Source of the DNA: Candidatus Latescibacterota bacterium
GTDB lineage: Bacteria > Latescibacterota > UBA2968 > UBA8231
Direction: 5' to 3'
NCBI GenBank assembly: GCA_009691525.1
Contig: SICG01000013.1
Span: 1-44,219 of the forward strand
Length of the DNA: 44,219 nt
Of this stretch, positions 8,363 through 17,635 are shown in pieces. A program made the position numbers and the translations under genes. The notes under the pieces were generated by a model. That model worked only from the letters and a program-made list of their open reading frames with translations. It made no database searches and was not told where the DNA came from. The stretch's first letter is position 1, and the number at the start of each line of letters is the position of its first letter.

Positions 8363-11014
8363 GTGAGCAGATCGAATTGGCTGATAGTATGGGTATGCTG
8401 TTGCCTGGCAACGGGCGCTTCGGCGCAGGATTACGGCGCCCGTTTGGGGGTGCAGCGGGGAGGGGAGTTGACCAACGAACCTCAGGGCCCCGGAGTCTTG
8501 TTCGGGGCCTTGGACCCGGCGGTGCGCAAATGGTACGTCCCCCAGGAACTCTACAACGAGTATCACTGGAACCAATGGGAATACTCCAACTACGCCCGGA
8601 CAAACTACCGCCGCTACGTCAGCACCACCCTCGAAGGGGATTATTACTACGACCTCTATGGCGACTTTGTCGGCCGGGGATGGCTGATCTTCAATACCTC
8701 GCAGAGCCAGCCCAAGCAGTTCGGCAGCTCCATCTTTAAATCGTCTAGATTCCAAGACTGGTTCACCGGCCTGCTCATCTCCTCAGACACCAAGGGACAG
8801 TACCACTATGCGGTGACTGTCAGCAGCGAGATCCGCACCATCCTCACCCCCATGACCTTCTCCAAACCCAGCTGGGACGGAGTGCAGATCGACTTTGCCT
8901 CTGACAAATACCACGCGACCACCATCTTCTCCCGCCTCAGCCGTCCGGGCGGCACTTCCACCCGGGATCAGGAAAACCTGGTCACCAACCTCACCACCCT
9001 GACCGGCGGGCGTTTCACTGCCCAGGTCGGCGACTTCGTCACCCTGGGCCTCACCGCCGTCAACGCCCATCAGTCCAATACCCTGGTCGACGGCTTCAGG
9101 GGCAACCCAGTCACCGGCGAACTGACCCTCGACCAGAAAGCCACGGTCTCCGCCATCGAGATCATCCTGCGCGACGATTCACCCGAGGACGGCATCGGCG
9201 GGGCGGCTTTCTTTCCGGCCGGCTCCGACATCATCATCACCTACGTGGATGGCACGGTGGACCGGGGCAAGGAAATCCGCTTCGAGCCGGTCATCGAAGG
9301 CGGTTTTATTCGAGAAGGGTTCATCGCCGCCGACGGCAACGAACAGATCCGCCTGCGCTACGACTTCGACAGCCCGGCCTTCCTCAACCGCTCCAGTGGC
9401 TCCAAGGAGGAGATCAAAAAGGTCGACTTTCAGGTGGTCCTGGCCAACGACTACCAGCTCTGGGTCACCTCCGACCAGCAGCTGAGCACCAGCAACACCT
9501 CGGTGCTGCTGCTGGTCGCCCAGGCCGAGGGCAATATCCAGGACAACACCAACCTGAGAACCGTGGCCTTTGAGTACGGTCTGCCCACGGCCACCCAGTT
9601 GTGGGGTGGGACCATGGAGGTGAAGAACGTGCTGGGCTTCGACTTCTACGGCGAATACGACATGAGTTACAGCTACACCAAATACCCCAACATCAACACC
9701 AAGAACCACCCCACTTCATCTGGCATCGTCGGTGAGCGCTGGGCCCCGGCCTGGATGGCCAACCTCTCAAAAATCTCGTACCCCTGGTTTCTGTACGGGG
9801 AGAGTTACAGCATGCACCCGCGCTACAACACCAGCACCTTCACCGCCGACGCTGCCGGCTTCATCGACTACGAGGACGAGCGCATCTACGTGGCCGAACT
9901 GGTGGACGACAACGACGATCAGGACCGTTTTGCCGACGCCATCCGCGCCGACACCCGCACCGGCGACAATGCCGTCTTCCCAGGCTGGGACGAGAACAAC
10001 GACTTCATCTCCGACTTCAACCAGAACGACAACCGGGTGATTCCCAACTCCACCCCCGACTACGAGGAAGCCTTCCTGCGCCACAACGTGGACCGGCCCG
10101 AGTTCCTCTTTGGCATCGATATGAACAACAACCTCTGGGTCGACCGCTTTGAAAACGACACCGCCCCAGACTATCCCTACCGCAAGGACCACCGCGGCTT
10201 CAACGTCTACGGCGGCGGGCATCTGACCCCCGAGATCCGCCTGATGGCCGGCATGCTGCGCGAGGAGCTGATCTCCGCCAACCGGAAAAACCACTCGCGT
10301 TACCTGCTCCTCACCCTGGACCGGGACACCGCTCGCTGGGGCCGCTTCCATCTCTACGAGTCGCTCAAGTCGGTAAAGGACAACATTCCCGATGACCTGT
10401 TGCAGTGGCAGCCCGGCACCCTGCTGCGCACCGGCGAAGGGGTCCTGATCGAAGATCCCCTCGTCGCCCCCGACACCTGGGTCCATTCTCTGGGGGCCAG
10501 CCACGACTTTCTCAAGGGCGGCCTGAAGACCAAGAACTTCTTCAAATACGATCTCTACCGCCAACGCCTGGACCGGGACGAGCGCACCCTGCTGAGCCTG
10601 CACAAGCAGGACTACTTCTTCGGCCTGATCAACAAGGCCAGTTACCTGTTCAAATTGGGGATCTTGCGCATCGAGCCGCGCTGGAAAAGCGAGTACCGCC
10701 GGCAGACCCTGGACCTGTTCTCCCGCGAGAAACGGGAAGAACTGGCCCAGATCGGCGGCTTGATCGTCAGGGCACCAGTACTCGAACACACCGTCTTCCA
10801 GTCGGGCATCGAATTAACTTTCTTCAACGACCTCGAGCGCGATTCCAACGATTTCAACGGCATCGCCTGGGCGGCCCAGTTCACCAATAATTCGGCCTAC
10901 CAGGGCTACGCGCTGACCATGCAGGGTGGCGTTAAGATCGACCGGCGGGATTTCAAAGCCCAGGAATCCGAGATGGTCACCCAGAGTTTCCTCACCATCT
11001 ATGCGGGGCTCTGA
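8363..11014 (+). CDS. Probable outer-membrane beta-barrel surface protein
   Basis: An 883-residue protein. The GTG start at 8363 is preferred: AAGGAGGG lies 8 bases upstream, and it opens a signal peptide (MSRSNWLIVW..., cleaved after ASA at 21). An ATG at 8330 would overlap the previous gene and lacks a ribosome site. Most of the chain is amphipathic beta-strands rich in Tyr, Phe and Trp, and the last 60 residues alternate as in a closing barrel, ending 'SFLTIYAGL'. Residues about 514-620 are very rich in Asp and Asn, including 'WDENNDFISDFNQNDN' and 'DMNNNLWVDRFEND', which resemble calcium-binding loops. I do not recognise the family. Its place after the discoidin/FlgD-type protein suggests an outer-membrane partner or a surface protein in its own right. 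Confidence 0.65.
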   Translation: MSRSNWLIVWVCCCLATGASAQDYGARLGVQRGGELTNEPQGPGVLFGALDPAVRKWYVPQELYNEYHWNQWEYSNYARTNYRRYVSTTLEGDYYYDLYGDFVGRGWLIFNTSQSQPKQFGSSIFKSSRFQDWFTGLLISSDTKGQYHYAVTVSSEIRTILTPMTFSKPSWDGVQIDFASDKYHATTIFSRLSRPGGTSTRDQENLVTNLTTLTGGRFTAQVGDFVTLGLTAVNAHQSNTLVDGFRGNPVTGELTLDQKATVSAIEIILRDDSPEDGIGGAAFFPAGSDIIITYVDGTVDRGKEIRFEPVIEGGFIREGFIAADGNEQIRLRYDFDSPAFLNRSSGSKEEIKKVDFQVVLANDYQLWVTSDQQLSTSNTSVLLLVAQAEGNIQDNTNLRTVAFEYGLPTATQLWGGTMEVKNVLGFDFYGEYDMSYSYTKYPNINTKNHPTSSGIVGERWAPAWMANLSKISYPWFLYGESYSMHPRYNTSTFTADAAGFIDYEDERIYVAELVDDNDDQDRFADAIRADTRTGDNAVFPGWDENNDFISDFNQNDNRVIPNSTPDYEEAFLRHNVDRPEFLFGIDMNNNLWVDRFENDTAPDYPYRKDHRGFNVYGGGHLTPEIRLMAGMLREELISANRKNHSRYLLLTLDRDTARWGRFHLYESLKSVKDNIPDDLLQWQPGTLLRTGEGVLIEDPLVAPDTWVHSLGASHDFLKGGLKTKNFFKYDLYRQRLDRDERTLLSLHKQDYFFGLINKASYLFKLGILRIEPRWKSEYRRQTLDLFSREKREELAQIGGLIVRAPVLEHTVFQSGIELTFFNDLERDSNDFNGIAWAAQFTNNSAYQGYALTMQGGVKIDRRDFKAQESEMVTQSFLTIYAGL

Positions 11015-13283
11015 GAGCGGAGCACTGCCAGAGGGTTGGCGATGGGGGGTGCTGGTGGGCCTCCTGGCGCTGGTCCTCAGACTCCTCTACCTAAACGAAA
11101 GCGCTGCCAGCCCCTTCTTCGCTTCTCCGGTCATCGATGCGAGGACCTATGTGGACGAGGCCCTGGCCCTGGCAGGGGGGGCTTGGGCCGGCCCTCTTGG
11201 GCCTTTCTGGCAGGCCCCGCTCTACCCCTACTTCCTGGGGGTTGTCTTTAGGGTCTGCGGCGAAAACTACTGGGTCCCGCGCCTGCTCCAAGGCCTGCTC
11301 GGGGCAGCCAGTTGTGTGCTCCTCCTGCGCATCGGACGCCGGCTCTTCCCTCCCCCTATCGCCCTGGGCGCTGGGCTGGCGGCGGCCCTGTACGGGCCGT
11401 TCATCTATTTTGGGGGCGAGCTGCTGCCCGCCACCCTGGCCCTCTTCCTCTATCTGCTTTTCTTTTATTCGCTGATCCGCCCGCTCTGCCCGGGGCCCTG
11501 GCGCTGGCTGCTTTCCGGCGCGCTGCTGGGCATCGCCGCCCTCGCCGTCGCCAATATCCTGCTCTTCCTGCCCTTCCTGATTTTGTGGATGTTCTGGATA
11601 CCCAGAGGTGCCCCCCGCCCCTGGCGGGAAGTACTCCTGCTTCTGCTGGGCTGCGCCTTGCCCATCGCTCCAGTGACGGCCCGCAACTATCTGAAAAGTG
11701 GCGATTGGGTGCTGATCTCGTCCAACGCCGGCCTCAACTTCTACATCGGCAACAACCCAGACTACGAGCGCACCGTCAACATCCGCCCCGGCCAGGACTG
11801 GGCCCTGCTGGTCGAGACCCCGGAGCTAGAGGCCGGCATCAAGCGACCCGCGGCCAAGTCCGCCTATTTCTTCGCCAAGTCCTGGCGCTTTATCGCCGAC
11901 GACCCGCTGGCCTACCTGAAACTCCAGCTCTACAAGCTCTACCTCTTCTGGCGCGGCGACGAAGTCCCGCGCAACCTGGACCCCTATCAGGCCCGCGAGG
12001 ATTCGCTGGTGCTGCGCCTCCTGCTCTGGCACCACGGGCTGGCCTTTCCCTTTGGCTTGGTGGGCCCCCTGGCGCTGCTGGGCATCTTCAGTTTCTGGCG
12101 CAGCCCGGCGGGCCAAACCCCAGAAGGCCGCCTGCTGCTGCTCTTCCTGCTGGTGTACCTGCTCTCGGTGGTGCTTTTCTTTGTGGCCGCCCGCTACCGC
12201 CTGCTGGCCCTGCCCTTCCTCCTGCTTTTGGCAGGAGAGGGCCTGAGGGCCATCGTCAGCCCCGCCCCACAGCGAAAAATCCTCCTCGCCCTCCTGCCCC
12301 TGCTGCTGCTTGCGGTCAATCTGGGGGCCGAAACCAGGACCGCAGCGCGGGAGGGAGAACATCATTTCGCCCTGGGGGTGGCCTACCAACACCGGGACAT
12401 GCAGGCCAACGCCATCCGCCAGTACCAACTCGCCCTCGGGCACCTGCCAGACCACCGGGAGGCGCTCTTGCGCCTGGCCGCCCTGCATATGGGCCGGGGC
12501 GAACAGACCAAGGCCATCGAAACTTATCGCACCTTCCTGGAGTTCCATCCCGATGCAGTGTCCGTTCGCTTTCTTTTGGCCAACGCCTGCCTGGCGGCCC
12601 AGCGCTTCAAACAAGCGGCGGCCGAGTACGAAACCCTCCTCCCCCTGAAACCTCAGTGGGCCGAACTCTACGGCCGCCTCGGCTACGCCTATCTGATGGC
12701 CGCGCAGCCCGCCCGGGCGATGTGGGCCTACCGCCGGACCCTGGAACTGCGACCCGATTCGAGCGCCGTGCGCTACCAACTGGCCCGGCTCTGCGAGGAT
12801 CAGGACAGCCTAGCAGCCGCAGCAAAAGAATACGCCGTCCTGCTGACCCAGGCGCCCGACCGTCCCGAATTCCTCACCCGCCTGGCCGATCTGCTGCTGG
12901 CCCAGGAGGAGGCCACTCAGCAGACCTTTTCGCTGCCACAGGATGCGCGGATCAGGGAAGCGGAAAACCACCTGCGCCTGGCCATCCTCCAGGATAGGGC
13001 CTACCCGGCCTCGCGCTGGAGCCTGGGGCTGCTGCTAGCCAGACAGGGGCGTTATGCAGAAGCCGCCGAACATTTTGAGCGGCTATTGGCATTGGAGCCC
13101 AAGAATTTCCAGGCCCACTACTGCCTGGCCAATCTCTACCGGCGCCTGCACCGGGAGCCAGAGTCCCAGGCGCAGCTGGCCCGCTATGTCCGGGCCAGCC
13201 GGGAGCAGGAACTGAAGAAACAAGCGCAAAAGGAAGTGGGGGAAAAGCTGGAGAAACTCTTGGGCAGCCGGAAGACAAACTAG
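11004..13283 (+). CDS. GT39/PMT-like membrane glycosyltransferase fused to TPR domain
   Basis: A 759-residue fusion. The ATG at 11004 overlaps the end of the previous gene by 11 bases, suggesting translational coupling. Residues about 14-445 hold 10-12 hydrophobic segments, a luminal 'VIDARTYVDEAL' acidic loop after the first, and 'FWQAPLYPYFLGVVFRV', the look of GT-C enzymes of the GT39/ArnT type that move a sugar from a polyprenyl-phosphate carrier. From about residue 453 there are TPRs ('HHFALGVAYQHRDMQANAI', 'AELYGRLGYAYLMAAQPARA'), with a charged Lys/Glu-rich tail. A GT-C enzyme with C-terminal TPRs in an operon for secreted proteins suggests glycosylation of those proteins outside the cytoplasmic membrane. 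The donor sugar and the target are not readable from sequence. Confidence 0.75.
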   Translation, partial: RGSESGALPEGWRWGVLVGLLALVLRLLYLNESAASPFFASPVIDARTYVDEALALAGGAWAGPLGPFWQAPLYPYFLGVVFRVCGENYWVPRLLQGLLGAASCVLLLRIGRRLFPPPIALGAGLAAALYGPFIYFGGELLPATLALFLYLLFFYSLIRPLCPGPWRWLLSGALLGIAALAVANILLFLPFLILWMFWIPRGAPRPWREVLLLLLGCALPIAPVTARNYLKSGDWVLISSNAGLNFYIGNNPDYERTVNIRPGQDWALLVETPELEAGIKRPAAKSAYFFAKSWRFIADDPLAYLKLQLYKLYLFWRGDEVPRNLDPYQAREDSLVLRLLLWHHGLAFPFGLVGPLALLGIFSFWRSPAGQTPEGRLLLLFLLVYLLSVVLFFVAARYRLLALPFLLLLAGEGLRAIVSPAPQRKILLALLPLLLLAVNLGAETRTAAREGEHHFALGVAYQHRDMQANAIRQYQLALGHLPDHREALLRLAALHMGRGEQTKAIETYRTFLEFHPDAVSVRFLLANACLAAQRFKQAAAEYETLLPLKPQWAELYGRLGYAYLMAAQPARAMWAYRRTLELRPDSSAVRYQLARLCEDQDSLAAAAKEYAVLLTQAPDRPEFLTRLADLLLAQEEATQQTFSLPQDARIREAENHLRLAILQDRAYPASRWSLGLLLARQGRYAEAAEHFERLLALEPKNFQAHYCLANLYRRLHREPESQAQLARYVRASREQELKKQAQKEVGEKLEKLLGSRKTN

Positions 13284-13337
13284 AGATTCGCCTTACCCTA
13301 ATCTTCGCGCAGCCAGCGAACATTCTCGGGCGAAAAC

Positions 13338-13579
13338 GCTATTCCCCCGCACCGGAAGTTTTACGAGGTCGAGCTGGAACTCTTCCTCTTCTACCCCAAG
13401 GTACTGATCCAACGTTGGGCCGGCTCGGGACCAGGCGGGCCAGAGGCATCAAACTGGTGCTGGAGGACGCCGAGGTGGTGTGGCGGGAGGTGCAGGAAAT
13501 CAGCCGGCTGCGGGGCCGGCATGGGTACGCGCTGGTGAAGGAGGTACGGGGGGCGGCGATTGGGGCGGAGGCGGCGTGA
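13338..13579 (+). pseudogene. WGR-domain protein remnant, frameshifted
   Basis: Two plus-strand frames join into one WGR domain. The first (from about 13338) reads 'RKFYEVELELFLFYPKVL' then 'IQRW'; the second, to the TGA at 13577-13579, reads 'GRLGTRRARGIKLVLEDAE' and ends with 'RGRHGYALVKEV'. They join if one G is restored to the GGG run near 13417, recreating the Trp-Gly-Arg signature. No start codon is visible, and the first frame is closed by a TAA at 13299-13301. WGR domains occur in nucleic-acid-associated proteins, and small stand-alone ones are common on mobile DNA. It lies next to a decayed restriction system, so I take it as part of the same degraded island. Confidence 0.65.
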
Positions 13580-13603
13580 AAGCAACGCGAGGTGATCAAG
13601 CAT

Positions 13604-15606
13604 TCAATAGTACTGCCGTATATACCCAAACGCCCGCTCAAATAGCTCCTGATCCTGGTGGAGCTTGTACTTGAACAGCGTCTTCCGCAGTGCGCTCTTC
13701 ACCTCACGTTCGCCCGCGTAGGTATTCTGCCAACCCTCAAACCGCACATGGCGCACAATCTCGTCGATGTCATTGACGACGCGCTCGACCAGGATTGGCG
13801 TCTTGCCGTTCTTCGCCTCCTCAAAAAGCTCGGTCAGGGCGGCCTTGCCGAGATCTTCGCCGGCAACCGGCTCGGCAGCCTGCTCGGCGGCGACCACGTC
13901 CCGGGCCAGGTCGAGCAGCGCCTTCAGGAAGTCGATGCTGAGGAGTACGCCCTGCTCATGCCTCAGTTTGAGCGCCTCTAGGCGCTTACTTAGTTCTTTG
14001 AACCGCGGGTCGTGCAGCCGATTCCGCAGGCGGCGGGCTACCTTGATCTCGATCTCTTTGGCCTTCTTGTTCGGGTCTGGTGTTCCCAATACTGCTTCGA
14101 GCAGATCCGCATCCAGCACCAGGGTTTCGAGATCGTCCCGGATGGCATCGACATGCACGCTTTGGTGGATCAGCTCGATGGTCTTGGGTCCGAGGACGTG
14201 CCAGAGTAGTTTGCCGGTGCCGGTTGAGGGCTTCACCGACTCATAGACCTGGGTCAGCCAGCGATAGTCGGTCTCGTACTGGCTGAGCACTGGATCAGGT
14301 GAGATGGCCTCCCAGAGGCGGTTCAGGTAGCTGTAGTCCCCGGCAAAAGCGTCTCGGGTATCATTGTTGGGCAGGCACTCCTGGGCCGCGATCAACCCCT
14401 CGTAGCCCGTGACCGTGCGGTCCACGCCCTGGAAGTACACCAGACACTTCTGCACCGCCTCGGGCAGCTTGCCGACGAGTTCGCTGATATTGGCGACTAC
14501 TCCCAGCATCCCCCCTCATCGAACTGGATGGCCTGGGCCACGTCGTCAAAGACCCCGAGGTAATCGACAATCAGGCCATGGGTCTTCGCCTCTCCATAGG
14601 GGCGGTTGGTGCGGCAGATGGCCTGCAGCAAGGTGTGGTCACGCATAGGCTTATCGAGATACATCGCCTGCAGGATCGGCGCGTCAAAGCCAGTGAGAAG
14701 TTTGGAAGTGACGATCAGGATCTTCAGTGGATCAGCGGGGTTGCGGAAGCGATCGAGGAGCTGCTCCTCGGCATCCCGCTCTCGGCGGAAGGGTGCGTAC
14801 TCGTCCTCGCCGGAGTTCACGGTCATAACGATGTCCGAGAACTCCGGCGGCAGGTACTCGTCCAGCGCTTTCTTGTAGAGCATGCAGCTCTCGCGGTCGA
14901 AGGTGACCACCTGCGCCCCGAAGCCGCTGGGTGCTACCCGCTCCTGGAAATGCCGGGCGATGTCCGCGCAGACCTTGTGAATCCGCTCCGGCGCCTTGAC
15001 CAGCACCGCCATTTTGGCCGCGGTCTTGGCGAGTTGATCCTTGTCGAGGTCGCTGAGGTTGCCCGTGAGTTCCTTGAAGGCCTGGTCAATGGCCTCTTTG
15101 TCGATGTGCAGGTCCAAGAGGCGCGGCTCGAAGTGCAGCGGCATGGTGGCACCGTCGCGGACCGACTCCTCAAAGCCGTAGCGGCTCATGTACCCAGCCG
15201 TATCCTTCTCAGCCCCAAAGGCGTTGAAGGTGTTGCGGTCAATGCGGTTGATCGGTGTGCCGGTCAAACCAAACAGGAAGGCATTCGGCAGGGCCTCCCG
15301 CATCTTGCGGCCAAGGTCGCCCTCCTGGGTCCGGTGGGCTTCATCGACCATGGCAATGATCTTGTCGCTGTTGTTGAGCACACCACCGGCCTCGGCGAAC
15401 TTGAAGATGTAGGACTTGTCGCCGGTCTCCTTGAGCGCGTTCTCGCACTCCTCGTCCCACACGTCCGAGAGCCGTTTGAAGAAGAGCAGCGGGAAGACGT
15501 ACTGTTTGTAGTCGCCAGCGTCGATCAGGCCCCGCAGGAGCTTGGCCGCGCCCCACAGGTACGACTCAAGCTCTTGTTGGCTCAGGTGTTCGGCAGCCTT
15601 GTTCAT
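13604..15606 (-). pseudogene. hsdR: hsdM N-terminus fused to truncated hsdR (type I restriction), frameshifted
   Basis: Reading begins at ATG 15606 with about 63 residues of a type I methylase N-terminus ('SQQELESYLWGAAKLLRG', 'FPLLFFKRLSDVWDEE'). Near 15417 it passes in frame into the HsdR motor just before motif II ('VDEAHRTQEGDLG', then 'LFGLTGTPINR', 'IVTSKLLTGFDAPI', 'LLQAICRTNRPYG'). The HsdR N-terminal nuclease domain and Walker A motif are absent, so the product cannot restrict DNA. At about 14505, in a run of six G, the frame shifts; the HsdR C-terminal helical region continues to the TGA at 13604 ('VDRTVTGYEGLIAAQECLP'). Fusion plus deletion plus frameshift marks this as a dead gene. 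The upstream end is continuous in frame with the hsdM C-terminal remnant. Confidence 0.8.
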
Positions 15607-16605
15607 GCGAGCCCCCCCCTCCACCAGCACCTCGCGCAGACGGTCCTCGGCCGCGCGGCATTCGGCGAGGGCCTGCTTGAAGGCAGCCACGGCCTCTGGC
15701 AGCGGCGGGATCTCCTCACTGATGGGCGGCAACACATAGCGCGAGAGGTTTAGTGTCCAGTCCTCGGCCTTGATCTCGGCCAGGCTGACGACCTTGGCCC
15801 GGTCCTCCACGTCCTTGAAGGCATACACCCGGTCACTATCTGCTCCACATGCTCCGGGTCGAGGTAGTTTTGGGCCCTGCCCTTACGGAACAGGCTCGAA
15901 GCGTCGATGACCAGGACCTTGCCCTTCCGAGTGGCAGGTTTCTTTCGGCGGAGGACCACTACCGCCGGCGCCAGGCCCGTGCCGTAGAAGATGTTCGGGG
16001 CCAGGCCAATGACCGTCTCGATGAGATCCTTCTCGAGGAGTTGTCGCCGGATGGCACCCTCGGCCGCCTTGCGGAAGAGCGCCCCCTGCGGCAGCACCAC
16101 GGCCATGCGGCCCGTGCGTGCCGCCATCGAAGCCACCATGTGCTGGACCCAGGCGTAGTCGCCGTAGCTGTCCGGAGGCAAGCCATAGGCAGCGCGGCCC
16201 CAGGGATCTGCCTCCCAGACCTCGCGGCCCCACTCCTTGAGCGCGAAAGGCGGATTGGCGATCACACAGTCAAAGGTGGCCAGTCCCCCGGTGCTGGAAT
16301 CGGTGAAGGCCGGGCTGCGGAGCGTATCCTCACGCACAATCTGGAAATCCTCGATGCCGTGCAGTACCAAATTCATGCGGGCGATGGACGGGGTGGGGTG
16401 GTTCTTCTCCTGGCCGTAGATCTTGCCGAAGAACGTGCGCGGGTCCCCATCGGCCCGCTGCACGTGTTCGATGGCCCCCAAGCATACCGCCAGTGCCGCA
16501 GGCCGGGTCGTAGATGCTCTCCCCCTCCTTGGGGTCGAGGATACCGACCATCATGCGGACGACGCTGCGCGGGGTGCGGATTGGGCCGGCAGTGGATTTT
16601 ATGGA
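15607..16605 (-). pseudogene. hsdM: hsdM remnant (type I DNA methyltransferase), no start, two frameshifts
   Basis: Starts abruptly near 16605, 10 bases before the msrP stop, at the equivalent of about residue 160 of a roughly 500-residue HsdM: '[20 protein letters not shown]' then the AdoMet motif '[11 protein letters not shown]'. A frameshift near 16485 leads to '[19 protein letters not shown]', the catalytic motif NPPF ('CVIANPPFALKEWG') and 'PQGALFRKAAEGAIRRQLLE'. A second shift near 15830 leads to the C-terminal 'DVEDRAKVVSLAEIKAEDW'. It runs in frame into the next remnant at 15606. With no N-terminal helical domain and two frameshifts it cannot be active. No specificity subunit (hsdS) is present between or beside the pieces. 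Confidence 0.8.
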
Positions 16606-16614
16606 ACTCCCGTG

Positions 16615-17625
16615 TCAGCCCCTACCGCCATCGTACAATTGCGCCACGTACTCGCCGTAGCCGTTGTACAGGAGCGTGGGCCTTTTCTCGCCGGTGCCGA
16701 TCATCTCCTCGGTGGCCTGCGACCAGGCAGGATGGGGCACGGCGGGATCGACATTGGCCCAAAAATCGTACACCCCCGGCTGCAGGGTGTCCCAGAAGGT
16801 GGGGGGCTCCTCCTCGACGAATTCAATACGAACAATGGATTTGATGCTCTTGTATCCGTACTTCCAGGGCACCACCAGCCTCAGGGGCGCGCCGTGTTGT
16901 TTGGGCAGGGGGTGGCCGTACACCCCGGTGGCCAATATGGTGAGTTCGTTGGTCGCCTCGGCCATGGTCAACCCCTCACCGTAGGGCCAGGACCAGCCAG
17001 GGTTGTCCCACTGCCCCGGGGCCTGCTCCGGATTAAAAAATGAGAGCAGCTTCACGTACTTGGCCGAGGAGAGCGGTTCCACCGCCTCGATGAGCGCTTT
17101 CAGCGGAAATCCGGTCCAGGGCACGGCCATGGCCCAGGCCTCCACACAGCGCAAGCGGTAGAGCCGCTCCTCCAGGGGCATCCTGCGAATCAACGCGTCG
17201 ATATCGAGGAGCTGCGGCTTGTGCACCAGGCCGGCCACCTCCACGGTCCAGGGCTTGGTGTCCAGCATCCAGGCCAGTTGCCATACTTCGTCTTTGGCCT
17301 CGCTGAACTCGTAAAAATTATTGAGCCGGGCAGCCACCTCCTCTTTGGTCCGAGAGCGGTCCAAACGGCTGAAAACCGGATTCAGGCGGGCCGGATAGAG
17401 GCTGGGGGCAGTGTCGGCAGTGGCCTGAGGCTCTTTGATGACCACGGCAGGAGTAGCTGCGGCAGGTGGGGCATCATCTGGGGTGTAGATCTTTTCGTGC
17501 CCGCAAGCGCCCAACAACCCAGCGGTACCCAGACCTCCCAGGGTCTGCATAAACTTCCGCCGGTTCATAAAAACCGCTTCCGGGGTGGCCTCTCTCTCGG
17601 GGAACTGCCAGCCTCGTCGCCGCAT
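16615..17625 (-). CDS. msrP: Protein-methionine-sulfoxide reductase catalytic subunit MsrP (YedY)
   Basis: A 336-residue molybdopterin enzyme that repairs oxidised methionines in periplasmic proteins. The start at 17625 has GAGGAGG 6 bases upstream, and the leading 'REATPEAVFMNRRKFMQTLG' matches the long N-terminus of E. coli YedY with its twin-arginine signal. The molybdenum ligand Cys lies in 'RCVEAWAMAVPWTGFPL'. Other family motifs are 'KQHGAPLRLVVPWKYGYKSI' and 'PTFWDTLQPGVYDFWANVDP'. The signal ends 'GLLGAC', which could also be lipidated. The haem membrane partner msrQ is not beside it; the gene is third in an operon after a discoidin/FlgD-type protein and a beta-barrel (10-base gap). 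I infer protection of these envelope proteins from oxidation. Confidence 0.9.
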   Translation of the reverse strand: MRRRGWQFPEREATPEAVFMNRRKFMQTLGGLGTAGLLGACGHEKIYTPDDAPPAAATPAVVIKEPQATADTAPSLYPARLNPVFSRLDRSRTKEEVAARLNNFYEFSEAKDEVWQLAWMLDTKPWTVEVAGLVHKPQLLDIDALIRRMPLEERLYRLRCVEAWAMAVPWTGFPLKALIEAVEPLSSAKYVKLLSFFNPEQAPGQWDNPGWSWPYGEGLTMAEATNELTILATGVYGHPLPKQHGAPLRLVVPWKYGYKSIKSIVRIEFVEEEPPTFWDTLQPGVYDFWANVDPAVPHPAWSQATEEMIGTGEKRPTLLYNGYGEYVAQLYDGGRG

Positions 17626-17635
17626 CAGACCCTCC

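Noticed and set aside
14497..14515. G-run in hsdR as a phase-variation switch
   Set aside because: The run is only six G and the gene already lacks Walker A and nuclease domains, so switching it would not restore a working enzyme.
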